Shown here piece by piece: positions 1 through 7,789 of a stretch of 64,000 bases of DNA. The DNA lies in NCBI GenBank assembly GCA_041653635.1, contig JBAZFC010000001.1, forward strand, positions 124,001-188,000. Direction: 5' to 3'. A program made the translations under genes and the position numbers. This DNA comes from CAIXOA01 sp041653635 (GTDB lineage Archaea > Micrarchaeota > Micrarchaeia > Anstonellales > Bilamarchaeaceae). The notes under the pieces were generated by a model. That model was not told the origin of the DNA. It saw nothing but the letters and a program-made list of their open reading frames with translations, and did not search any database. Positions within the stretch are counted from its first letter, which is position 1. The number at the start of each line of letters is the position of its first letter.

Positions 1-316
1 GGGAATAGATATATACGGCTCCGGGCGCCGCGAACACGAAGCCCATGAGCGACATCAGCAGCATGAACATGAGCCCGCTGCCCCACATCCTGAACTCCGC
101 CTCGGCCCCGAAGAAGTTTGCGGACACCTTGTGCGCCATCTCGTGCAGGATGAACCCTATGCCTATCGTTGCAAGGAAGAATGAGATGATTGCAGCTGCA
201 TCGGATGGGCTGGTGAAGATGCCAAGCCCGAACACCGCGATTGCGAACGCGACCGAGATGGCGACCACGGAAATTGCAATCTCCTTCGCCTCCCGGTCGG
301 TTATGTAGAATTTCAT
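1..316 (-). CDS. Site-2 protease-like M50 metallopeptidase (C-terminal part cut by window edge)
   Basis: Intramembrane zinc protease of the M50 family, which cleaves membrane-bound substrates. The 105 visible residues contain a first hydrophobic segment (about residues 13-33), a second (about 43-58) that runs into the zinc motif HEMAHK (H58, E59, H62), and further hydrophobic stretches. The second metal-binding motif would lie beyond the window. The ATG overlaps the stop of the upstream gene by 4 nt (ATGA), so it is the last visible member of the RPA/Cdc48 operon. Sharing an operon with Cdc48 suggests a role in membrane protein quality control, which is inference. The family call from HExxH inside a hydrophobic segment is firm. 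Confidence 0.85.
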   Translation of the reverse strand, partial: MKFYITDREAKEIAISVVAISVAFAIAVFGLGIFTSPSDAAAIISFFLATIGIGFILHEMAHKVSANFFGAEAEFRMWGSGLMFMLLMSLMGFVFAAPGAVYIYS

Positions 317-702
317 TTCACCATCTCCTCAAAAACAATCCTTATCCTTGGGGGGGAAAGCAGCCCCTCGTAGGACTCCACTATCCCGAAGGCCTCCCTT
401 CCGTTGATTCTAACTCGGACCTCCCCGCCGAGCTGCGCATCGGAAAGCGCAACCGCGGTGAACCCGAGCAGGGATGCGAACGGCATCGGCATAGAGCCGG
501 TTATCGTCACCTGGTCGCCCTTCCTCACCTGCCTCAGCCTTGGGTAAAGGAGCAGGAATGCAATTGAAAGCCCCAGTGATAGCGCGAAATACTTCACCAT
601 GTCAAGCAGGGATTGCCCCGGAGTGAGCGCGAAGTATATCAGCGAAACCGCGAGGAGCGCAAGGAAAACCTGCGCGACCTTGATTGCGAGTATTTCCATC
701 AC
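313..702 (-). CDS. Small membrane protein with two TM segments and a soluble C-terminal domain
   Basis: Unrecognised 129-residue protein. Two hydrophobic segments (about residues 8-26 and 36-54) are followed by a basic junction (RLRQVRKGD) and a soluble, probably beta-rich domain of about 70 residues. The layout recalls NfeD-like proteins, which often accompany membrane proteases, but no diagnostic motif was found, so that is only a suggestion. It overlaps both neighbours by 4 nt (Cdc48 upstream, M50 protease downstream). It is therefore almost certainly translated with them and could be an accessory subunit of the protease. Confidence 0.7.
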   Translation of the reverse strand: MMEILAIKVAQVFLALLAVSLIYFALTPGQSLLDMVKYFALSLGLSIAFLLLYPRLRQVRKGDQVTITGSMPMPFASLLGFTAVALSDAQLGGEVRVRINGREAFGIVESYEGLLSPPRIRIVFEEMVK

Positions 703-2852
703 CTATACATCATTTCCGTGAGCGAGGTCTTGAACTTCTTCACCCTCTCCACGTCCGCCTTCTGGAGGCGGGGCGAAATCGCCTTCATCGCATCCGCGAA
801 ATTCTGCCTTGTCACGTTGGCGGAAGCCGAGCGTATCGCCATCATGCCCGCCTCCCTGCACACGTTCTCTATGTCCGCGCCGCTGTAGCCCTCCGTCTCC
901 TTCGCCAATTCGGCGATGTCCACGCCCTTGAGCGGCATTTTTTTCGTATGCACCTTGAATATCTCCGTCCTTGTTTTCTCGTCCGGCATCGGAATCTCTA
1001 TGACGCGGTCAAACCTCCCCGCGCGCATGAGCGCCTTATCCAGGATGTCCGGGCGGTTGGTCGCGCCAAGGACTATTACCTTTTTCATGGACTTCAAACC
1101 GTCCATTTCAGTTAGGAGGGTGTCCACCAAGCGCTCGCTGACCATGTTGCCTTCCCCTCCGCCACCGCGGATCGGGGCGAGCCCGTCTATCTCGTCTATG
1201 AAGAGGATGCACGGGGCTGCCTGCTTCGCCTTCCTGAACAATTCACGGAGCGTCTTTTCGGATTCGCCGACCCACTTGCTCAGGATTTCCGGGCCGTTGA
1301 GCGCGATGAAGTTCGCCTCGCTTTCCGTGGCCACGGCCTTTGCAAGCAGCGTCTTGCCCGTTCCGGGGGGACCGAACAAGAGTATTCCCTTCAGAGGGCG
1401 TATGCCCATCTTCTCAAATACCTCCGGTTTCTTTAGCGGGAGCTCCAACGCCTCCTTCAGTTCCTTCTTGAGGCCATCAAGGCCGCCGATGTCGTCCCAA
1501 TGGACGTTTGGCCTCTCCACGAAAACCTCCCTCAGCGCGGAGGGCTGGATGCCATGCATTGCAGAGAGGAAGTCGTCCCTCGTCACCTTCAGCTCCTCCA
1601 GGACTTCCGGGGGTATGAACTCCTCCTCCATCTTTATTTTCGGAATTATCCTGCGCAGCGCCTTTATCGCCGCCTCCTTCGTGAGGGCGGAGATGTCCGC
1701 GCCCGTGTAGCCATGGGTGAGGGCTGCGACCTCGTCAAGGTTCACGTCGTGCTCAAGGGGCATGTTGCGGGTGTGGATTTGGAGGATTTCCTTCCTCCCG
1801 GTCCTGTCCGGCACGCCTATTTCTATCTCGCGGTCAAACCTTCCCGGCCTCCTAAGCGCAGGGTCTATGGAATCAACCCGGTTCGTGGCTGCGATAACTA
1901 TTACCTCGCCTCTGGACTTCAGCCCGTCCATGAGCGTGAGGAGCTGGCTCACCATCCTCCTCTCCACCTCTCCAATCACTTCCTCGCGCTTGGGCGCGAT
2001 TGCGTCTATCTCGTCTATGAAAACTATGGATGGGGCGTTCTCCTGCGCCTGCTTGAAGATTTCGCGGAGCCGCTGCTCGCTCTCCCCCACAAATTTGCTC
2101 ACGACCTCCGGACCGCCTATGTAGAAGAAATTGGCGTCGCTCTCGTTCGCGACCGCTTTCGCGAGGAGCGTCTTGCCCGTTCCGGGCGAGCCGTAGAGAA
2201 GGACTCCCTTCGGCGGCTCTATCCCCAGCTTCTCAAAAAGCTCCGGGTGCCTGAGCGGAAGCTGGACCATCTCCTGGATTTTTTCTATCGTATCTCCCAG
2301 CCCGCCTATGTCATCATAAGTGACGCCGGTAAGCGTTGCCGCCTCTTCTTCCACTTCGGGCCTGAGTATGACCTCGGTCTTTTCGGAAATCATTACGCCC
2401 CCTACCGGAGCGGTATTGACGACGACTAACTGGATTGCGGCCCCGAAAACGCCTACGGGAAGCACGTTCCCTTTCAGCACCGGCTTTCCAACGAGCTTGC
2501 TCTTGAGGTACTGGTCAAATCCCGCGTAGAAGCGAACGGGCTCGCGGGGCGCGAGAATGACTTTCTTTGCATCCTTCACGTCCGCCTTGCCCACGCGGAC
2601 CTTGTCGCCAAGCCCCACGCCCGCGTTCTGGCGCAGTATGCCGTCTATCCTGGCCATCCCCTGCCCCTCGTCATCTGGGTGGGAGGGCCACACGAGCGCG
2701 TATGCCGCCTTCTTTCCGGAAAGCTTCACGACGTCGCCTGTGGAGACGCCCAATTCCTCCCTGCTCTTGGCGTCCATCCTGGCTATCCATCTCCCTACGT
2801 CATTGCGCATCGCTTCGGCGACTTTCAGCAGAACTACCTTGCCCTCTGGCAT
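699..2852 (-). CDS. cdc48: Cdc48/VAT-type tandem AAA+ ATPase
   Basis: Hexameric unfoldase of the archaeal Cdc48/VAT/p97 family, which extracts and unfolds proteins for degradation. Order: N-terminal double-psi barrel and Cdc48_2 domain (about residues 5-170), D1 with Walker A GSPGTGKT (about 221-228) and Walker B FIDEID (about 278-283), then D2 with Walker A GPPGTGKT (about 494-501) and a second FIDEID. Both rings keep their catalytic acids. The serine in the D1 P-loop is a mild deviation. The start was set at the ATG at 2852 because GGTGA lies just upstream; a GTG three codons earlier (2861) is part of that ribosome-binding site. It follows the RPA-like gene directly. Length (717 aa) is typical. 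Confidence 0.97.
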   Translation of the reverse strand: MPEGKVVLLKVAEAMRNDVGRWIARMDAKSREELGVSTGDVVKLSGKKAAYALVWPSHPDDEGQGMARIDGILRQNAGVGLGDKVRVGKADVKDAKKVILAPREPVRFYAGFDQYLKSKLVGKPVLKGNVLPVGVFGAAIQLVVVNTAPVGGVMISEKTEVILRPEVEEEAATLTGVTYDDIGGLGDTIEKIQEMVQLPLRHPELFEKLGIEPPKGVLLYGSPGTGKTLLAKAVANESDANFFYIGGPEVVSKFVGESEQRLREIFKQAQENAPSIVFIDEIDAIAPKREEVIGEVERRMVSQLLTLMDGLKSRGEVIVIAATNRVDSIDPALRRPGRFDREIEIGVPDRTGRKEILQIHTRNMPLEHDVNLDEVAALTHGYTGADISALTKEAAIKALRRIIPKIKMEEEFIPPEVLEELKVTRDDFLSAMHGIQPSALREVFVERPNVHWDDIGGLDGLKKELKEALELPLKKPEVFEKMGIRPLKGILLFGPPGTGKTLLAKAVATESEANFIALNGPEILSKWVGESEKTLRELFRKAKQAAPCILFIDEIDGLAPIRGGGGEGNMVSERLVDTLLTEMDGLKSMKKVIVLGATNRPDILDKALMRAGRFDRVIEIPMPDEKTRTEIFKVHTKKMPLKGVDIAELAKETEGYSGADIENVCREAGMMAIRSASANVTRQNFADAMKAISPRLQKADVERVKKFKTSLTEMMYR

Positions 2853-2857
2853 TTTCT

Positions 2858-3814
2858 TCACCTCAAAGTTAGCTCCTTTACGAGCCGTTTCCCTTCCCTC
2901 TCCTCGAATAAAATGGTTGCGTTCATCCCTTTCATGCCGTCCAGTTTCATGGTTGCAACTGCGGGGAGGTCTATGTCCTTCTTTAGCCCTTCCAGCTTTA
3001 AAAATTTAACTAAATCCTTCGTATCCGCGGAAAAGGCCTGCCCGCCCACGGTTATGGAGGCGGATTCCGGCCCCACTTCCGCCTTTTCCAATGCGCCCCG
3101 GAATATGTCCGGGGAATTCCTCTTCACGAGGAGGCGGGAGTGCTCGCCCGCCTTGAGCTCCTTCCCGCCCCATTCCGCGCCCTCAAGGAGCACGGTGTCG
3201 CCCACGGCGAGCTTTTCCCCTCTCGTGGGGATGTGGGTTAAGCACACCTGCGCCTCCTTCTGCCCGTCGGTGATTGAGAAAATGAATTCGCTGCCTTCCA
3301 TCCCCCCGATGGAAGAGACCTCGCCCCTGCAGGTGACTGTTCCTTCCTTCAGCGTGGATGGGGAGAGGACCTCCTCCCTCCCTTCCATCTCTATTTTTCC
3401 CCTGTAACCTATGTTGAGTATGCCGTCGCGGATGTAGCCGTTCCTTATGCTCATGCGGTCGCCCAGGTGGAAGCCGCGGATTGAGTCCGCATCCTCGTTC
3501 CAGAGCTTCACCTCTATTTCCCCGGTTTCGTCCTTTAGAAGGAAAGAACGGGAGCGCTTGCCGGTCCTATATTCCTGCAGCGGGAGGATTTTCTTTATCT
3601 TTCCCTTTATGCTCACGTCACGGGCGCCGTCCTTTATGCCGGAAATCAGGAGAACTTCCTCCTTGAGCAATTTTTCCTCCGCGGCGATGAGCTTGGCTGC
3701 CGCCTCCCGCGTAAGGAGGCCGCTGAAAGACGAGATTTTTGCATCCACCCTCTTGTCCGCCTCATCCTTGCCGAATTTTTCGGAAATGAGGGAAAAGTAA
3801 TCGTCCATCCGCAC
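2858..3814 (-). CDS. RPA-like single-stranded DNA-binding protein (OB folds)
   Basis: Archaeal replication protein A-like protein that would coat single-stranded DNA in replication and repair. An N-terminal helical stretch (about 1-65) precedes an OB fold (about 65-145) with the typical RPA pattern: a VSIKGKI strand, then FLLKDETGEIEVKLWNED. A second OB-like segment follows (about 155-240), with a C-terminal beta-rich part. No C4 zinc finger is visible, unlike some archaeal RPAs. A TATA-like AATTAA element lies about 25 nt upstream, so translation may begin on GTG 3814 or ATG 3808. The 3' end touches the Cdc48 gene. Family confident, exact subtype not. Confidence 0.85.
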   Translation of the reverse strand: MRMDDYFSLISEKFGKDEADKRVDAKISSFSGLLTREAAAKLIAAEEKLLKEEVLLISGIKDGARDVSIKGKIKKILPLQEYRTGKRSRSFLLKDETGEIEVKLWNEDADSIRGFHLGDRMSIRNGYIRDGILNIGYRGKIEMEGREEVLSPSTLKEGTVTCRGEVSSIGGMEGSEFIFSITDGQKEAQVCLTHIPTRGEKLAVGDTVLLEGAEWGGKELKAGEHSRLLVKRNSPDIFRGALEKAEVGPESASITVGGQAFSADTKDLVKFLKLEGLKKDIDLPAVATMKLDGMKGMNATILFEEREGKRLVKELTLR

Positions 3815-3884
3815 CCCGAATGGGCTTCGGCGCCTTAATTAAAATAGGTTTTGGAGGCAAACGCCGGGCTGGATGCCGGGATGC

Positions 3885-4100
3885 TTACGGAGAGGAACGG
3901 GCCGGGCTTGGATTGCCCTGCGCTCTTTGTGGCTGTGCGGCGTTCTTCCCGTCGTTCTGCGCCTGCCCCGAAGAATTGCGGCTCTGGGCAGCAGAAGTGC
4001 GGGCATGCTGCATCTCCGAAGGGGGAATGTGCCTGAACACGCATCCGCTTAGGGAGAGTGTGGCTGCTGCAACTAGAAGCGCTGCCTTGAATTTTCCCAT
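3885..4100 (-). CDS. Small lipoprotein-like protein
   Basis: 71 residues starting with a basic n-region (MGKFK), a hydrophobic h-region and a lipobox-like LSLSGC (Cys 20), then a polar Gln/Ser/Pro-rich tail. This indicates an exported, probably lipid-anchored protein. An earlier in-frame ATG at 4163 has a TATA-like CTTAAAATC about 28 nt upstream and could be the leaderless start, giving 21 extra residues before the signal. I chose 4100 because it places the signal at the N-terminus. No family recognised. It is divergent from the NFACT gene. Confidence 0.5.
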   Translation of the reverse strand: MGKFKAALLVAAATLSLSGCVFRHIPPSEMQHARTSAAQSRNSSGQAQNDGKNAAQPQRAQGNPSPARSSP

Positions 4101-4222
4101 TCTCGGCTTCTGCCTTCCCGCATTTGCAGACGGGTTATGAATTGCCCTGGGCGATTGGTTCATGTACCTAAAATGTGGGGGCAAGATTTTAAGAAAGCTG
4201 GTGGTGAGATTTACCCGGTAAC

Positions 4223-5218
4223 ATGCGCACGATGGCAAACCTGGATTATACTTACATAATACAGGAACTCAAGCCCCTGGAGGGGAAGCACCTGGACAAG
4301 TTCTACGAGCTGGGGGACGGCTTGTTCAGGATGAAAATCGGCAGCGACAGCGTGCTCATACAATTGGGGAAGAGGATGCACATTACCAAACTATTGGAAG
4401 AGGCTCCGGAGCCCACCGGCTTCGTGATGAAGGCGCGCAAGGAGCTGGGCGGGCGGAAACTTAAGGAAGTGCGGCAGAAGGGGAGGGACCGCATAATCAT
4501 CTTTGATTTTGGGGGGATGGAATTAATCGCGGAGATGTTCGGAGGGGGGAACCTCGTCCTTGTGCAGGATGGGAAGATAAATTACGTTTATGAGAGGAAG
4601 GAATGGAAAGATAGGAGTTTGAAGCCCGGGGAAAATTATTCCTTCCCGCCTTCTGGAGAGAAGGAATTGGATGAGATACTGGCCAATCTTGGGGAAAAAT
4701 CCATCGCCGCGGAGCTCGTGCCCCTGAATATCGGGATTACTTATGTGAAAAAAATACTGGCTACGGCTGGAGTGGAGGAGAGCAAAAAAGGCAGCGAGAT
4801 TACCGCCGCGGAGAAAAAGAAAATAGCGCATGTCTATGCGGAGCGGATGGAGAACTTATCCCCTTCCGTGATATTTGTGGATGGGAAGCCATCGGATTAT
4901 TCACTATTCCCGGAAGGGGAGCCGTTTGAATCCCTCTCCGCCGCGCTGGATGAGTGCTTCGGGGTGAAGGAGGAAGGGAATCCCGAACTCAAAAGATTGG
5001 GGGAGATGCTCGCGAAGCAGGAGGAGCGGCTGCGGGAGCTGGAGCAGGAGGAAAAAGATACCAAGGCGAAGGGCGACCTTATTTTTGAGAAGTACGCGGA
5101 AGTGGAGGAAGTGCTGGAGGCGTACAGGAAGGGCGGGCTCGCCGCTGCTGAGAAAATTGCAAAAGAGAAAGGCTGGAAACTGGATAAGAAGAATAAGGAA
5201 ATAGAGATGGAACTTTAG
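4223..5218 (+). CDS. NFACT-N family protein lacking the NFACT-R domain (short RqcH/NEMF/FbpA relative)
   Basis: RqcH/NEMF/FbpA proteins bind stalled large ribosomal subunits and tRNA in ribosome-associated quality control. This one has the NFACT-N signature (YIIQELKPLEGKHLDKFYEL, VLIQLGKRMHIT, ELGGRKLKEVRQKGRDRII, AEMFGGGNLVLV) and a C-terminal coiled coil (about residues 255-325), then stops. Full-length relatives are about 600-700 aa and continue into NFACT-R; here the next gene is a convergent ACT gene 4 nt away, so the missing half is not nearby. An alternative ATG lies at 4235. See findings. Confidence 0.88.
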   Translation: MRTMANLDYTYIIQELKPLEGKHLDKFYELGDGLFRMKIGSDSVLIQLGKRMHITKLLEEAPEPTGFVMKARKELGGRKLKEVRQKGRDRIIIFDFGGMELIAEMFGGGNLVLVQDGKINYVYERKEWKDRSLKPGENYSFPPSGEKELDEILANLGEKSIAAELVPLNIGITYVKKILATAGVEESKKGSEITAAEKKKIAHVYAERMENLSPSVIFVDGKPSDYSLFPEGEPFESLSAALDECFGVKEEGNPELKRLGEMLAKQEERLRELEQEEKDTKAKGDLIFEKYAEVEEVLEAYRKGGLAAAEKIAKEKGWKLDKKNKEIEMEL

Positions 5219-5616
5219 CTCTCCTTGTCTATGAGCATGTCCTTCATCAGGTCCTTCGCCTTCTTCGGATTGGAGACGGTTATGCCCACGATGGAGTTTT
5301 TCCCGTCCCTTGAGACGAGATGGAGGTTCTCCACGTTTATCTTGTTGTCCGCGAGCATCTTGGCGACCTCCGCGAGCTTGCCGGGCTGGTCCGCCAACTT
5401 GATGAAGACGACGTTGCCGTTGGTGACCTTGAAGCCGCTGTTCTCAAGCACCTGCTTCGCCTTGTCATAATCCTTCACGACTATGCTGAGGACCGCCTTT
5501 CCGCCGACTCCGCTCGCTGCTATGGACTCTATGTTTATCCTGGCCTTGCCGAGAACGTACGAAACATCCGCAAGAAGGCCCACGCGGTCTTCGGTGATTA
5601 TGCTGATTTCCTTCAT
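5215..5616 (-). CDS. Tandem ACT-domain protein (paralog 1)
   Basis: Two ACT domains back to back: about residues 1-62 beginning MKEISIITEDRVGLLADVSY, and about 70-133 containing ADQPGKLAEVAKMLADNKIN. ACT pairs bind small ligands, usually amino acids, and regulate enzymes. There is no catalytic domain, so it is a stand-alone sensor. Paralogs lie at 5956-6360 and 48260-48661. The start is ATG 5616, preceded by GGTGG at the standard distance; the in-frame GTG at 5625 belongs to the ribosome-binding site. It is the last gene of the ACT2-DUF424-ACT1 run and its stop overlaps the convergent NFACT gene by 4 nt. Ligand unknown. Confidence 0.88.
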   Translation of the reverse strand: MKEISIITEDRVGLLADVSYVLGKARINIESIAASGVGGKAVLSIVVKDYDKAKQVLENSGFKVTNGNVVFIKLADQPGKLAEVAKMLADNKINVENLHLVSRDGKNSIVGITVSNPKKAKDLMKDMLIDKES

Positions 5617-5628
5617 GGTTTCCACCCC

Positions 5629-5925
5629 TTATATACGGTAAATCTGGATATGGGGAATGCCATTTATATACTTTACTTCCCCTTCGCCGAACAATCCGGC
5701 TTTCATGCCCGCGGCCACGGATTTTTTGCCCACAAGGTTGACGGAGGAGGCGTGCGGGATTTGGGAGAGCAGCTCCTCTTCCGTGCATTTTTCCCCTTTG
5801 TAGAATGATGCGTGCTTCGCGAGGTCAAGGTGGACTCCCTTTTCCTCCAGCACTTTCCCAATCAGGTCTTCATCGCATGCGGCAAGTACTTTATGTCCAT
5901 TCCGCTCGTGCATCTTGAAATACAT
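5629..5925 (-). CDS. DUF424 family protein
   Basis: 98-residue archaeal conserved protein of the DUF424 family. Typical features are the early KMHERNG segment, the CDEDLIGKVLEEKG motif, an FYKGEKCTEEELLSQI helix, and the C-terminal VGKKSVAAGMKAGLFGEGEVKYINGIPHIQ stretch split over two strands. Its function is not established; members often sit beside translation genes. It lies between two double-ACT genes on the same strand with short gaps, so co-transcription is likely. Confidence 0.85.
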   Translation of the reverse strand: MYFKMHERNGHKVLAACDEDLIGKVLEEKGVHLDLAKHASFYKGEKCTEEELLSQIPHASSVNLVGKKSVAAGMKAGLFGEGEVKYINGIPHIQIYRI

Positions 5926-5955
5926 GAGTAGGATAAGAAAAGAAAGAATAAAAGA

Positions 5956-6360
5956 TTACGGGAGGTCGTTCTCTATGAGGTTGCCTGCCAGCAGCTTCTT
6001 CGCCTTCCTGGGCCTTGAGACGGTAATTCCCACTATTGAGCTCTTCCCGTCCTTGGACACGAGGTTGAGGTTCTCCACGTTTATGCGGTTCTTGGAGAGC
6101 ATCTTCGCGATGCTGGCCAGCGAGCCCGGCGTGTCGTCCAGCTTCACGAACACGACGTTTCCCGAGCTCACGCTGAAGCCGTTGGACTCCAGCACGTTCT
6201 TCGCCTTTTCCTGGTCCCTGACCATGATGCTGAAGACTGCCTTGCCGCCCACGGAACTAACGGCTATGGAATCTATGTTCACCCTCGCCTGCCCCAGTAT
6301 GTAGGATATGTCGGCGAGCAGCCCCATCCTATCTTCTGTCACTACGCAAATATCCTTCAT
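5956..6360 (-). CDS. Tandem ACT-domain protein (paralog 2)
   Basis: Close paralog of the 5215-5616 gene, sharing the same two-ACT layout (MKDICVVTEDRMGLLADISY; later PGSLASIAKMLSKNRINVEN). ATG 6360 is preferred over GTG 6369: the GTG lies in GGTGATG at the ribosome-binding position, and the resulting N-terminus (MKDI) aligns with MKEI of paralog 1. The 160 nt upstream, shared with divergent gatD, contains AT-rich TATA-like stretches and no gene. Likely an amino-acid sensor; ligand and partner unknown. Confidence 0.88.
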   Translation of the reverse strand: MKDICVVTEDRMGLLADISYILGQARVNIDSIAVSSVGGKAVFSIMVRDQEKAKNVLESNGFSVSSGNVVFVKLDDTPGSLASIAKMLSKNRINVENLNLVSKDGKSSIVGITVSRPRKAKKLLAGNLIENDLP

Positions 6361-6520
6361 GCCCATCACCTTCGCCTTTACGAGGGATGGTTTGATTTAT
6401 GGTTAAAAAAAGGGGTGTTGTTCAGTTTGAGATTACACCATGCACAAATCAGCCCCCTTCCACACAGGGGAAAGGATTTAATCCCTTTAATCATAATGGG
6501 AAAACCTGAGTGATGATTGT

Positions 6521-7789
6521 ATGGAGAAACTAAAGCGCGTGCGCATCACATCAAAGGGCAGGAAATATGAGGGGGTGATGCTGCCCTCCCCGAAAAAGGA
6601 ATTCCTCGTGCTCAAATTGGATTCCGGCTATAATATCGGCATAAGGAAGGAGGGCGCGAAAGTGGAGGAGCTGGGCGAAGTGAAGGTTGAAGTTGGCGGG
6701 GAAAGGAAAATGGAGGCGAAGAAGGGAGGGCGGGGTGACATTGCGATTATTGGGACGGGCGGGACGGTCTCCTCAAAAGTGGAGTACAAGACCGGCGCGG
6801 TCTTCCCATCCACAACTCCTGAGGATTTGGCTAAAAATATTCCTGGATTGGACAAGGTATGCACCTTCCATGCGAGGGAAGTGTTTGCGATTCTCTCGGA
6901 AGATATGACGCCCGCACATTGGTCGGTGGCGGCTGCGGAAATAAAAAAGGAAATAGACGCCGGGGCGAAGGGGGTGGTGGTGCTGCACGGAACCGACACA
7001 ATGCATTACACCTCCGCCGCTTTTTCCTTCATGCTGCAGGATTCCCCTGTTCCCATCTATTTGGTTGGCTCGCAGAGGAGCTCGGACCGGCCTTCAACGG
7101 ATGCGCGCATAAACATGCTGAACGCCTGCTTCGCAGCGGCGAACGGGCCGATGGCGAACGTGGGCATATGCATGCATGCTACGAGCGACGATGAGGAATG
7201 CCTTATCCATTTGGGGACGAAGGCGCGCAAGATGCACACATCCAGGAGGGATGCGTTCAAGTCCGTGAACGTTCCGCCCCTTGCGAAGGTGGATTACCGC
7301 TCTTCCCTGATTGAGCCATATATGAAATATAAGGAAAGGGGCGGGAAGCTGAAATTTGATAACCGCGTTAATGAGAATGTGGCGATGGTCTATACGTATC
7401 CGGGGATACATCCGGAATTCGTGGACAAGCTTTCATCTTATGACGGGATAGTGATTGTTGGAACGGGCATAGGGCACGTGCCCACCAACCCCTTCGGGGA
7501 CAAGTTGGCGAAGAGGATTACTCCTAATTTGAAGGCGCTCGTGGATTCCGGAATACCTGTCGCATTTGCCTCACAGTGCATCTTTGGGCGCATAAACATG
7601 GACATGTATGCAGCGGGAAGGATGCTGCAGGAGGCGGGGGTGTTCGGGCACCTTGCGGACTGGACTCCGGAGTGCGCGTATGCGAAGATGTGCTGGGTGA
7701 TGGGGCACGAGAAGAAAATGGAGAAAGTTAAGGAAGAGATGATGAGCAATATTGCTGGTGAGATTAGCGAGAGAAGTGAAGTTCTATGA
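6521..7789 (+). CDS. gatD: Glu-tRNA(Gln) amidotransferase subunit D
   Basis: Asparaginase-like subunit of the archaeal GatDE complex. It releases ammonia from glutamine or asparagine, and GatE uses it to convert Glu-tRNA(Gln) to Gln-tRNA(Gln). The N-terminal GatD-specific beta domain (about 1-65) is followed by an asparaginase fold with the first catalytic threonine in IIGTGGTVSS (about residue 82) and the second motif HGTDTMHYT (about 155-162). Length 422 aa is normal. The ribosome-binding site GTGATG lies 5 nt before the ATG. The stop overlaps gatE by 4 nt. The window also encodes tRNA-Gln(TTG), the substrate of this pathway. Confidence 0.97.
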   Translation: MEKLKRVRITSKGRKYEGVMLPSPKKEFLVLKLDSGYNIGIRKEGAKVEELGEVKVEVGGERKMEAKKGGRGDIAIIGTGGTVSSKVEYKTGAVFPSTTPEDLAKNIPGLDKVCTFHAREVFAILSEDMTPAHWSVAAAEIKKEIDAGAKGVVVLHGTDTMHYTSAAFSFMLQDSPVPIYLVGSQRSSDRPSTDARINMLNACFAAANGPMANVGICMHATSDDEECLIHLGTKARKMHTSRRDAFKSVNVPPLAKVDYRSSLIEPYMKYKERGGKLKFDNRVNENVAMVYTYPGIHPEFVDKLSSYDGIVIVGTGIGHVPTNPFGDKLAKRITPNLKALVDSGIPVAFASQCIFGRINMDMYAAGRMLQEAGVFGHLADWTPECAYAKMCWVMGHEKKMEKVKEEMMSNIAGEISERSEVL

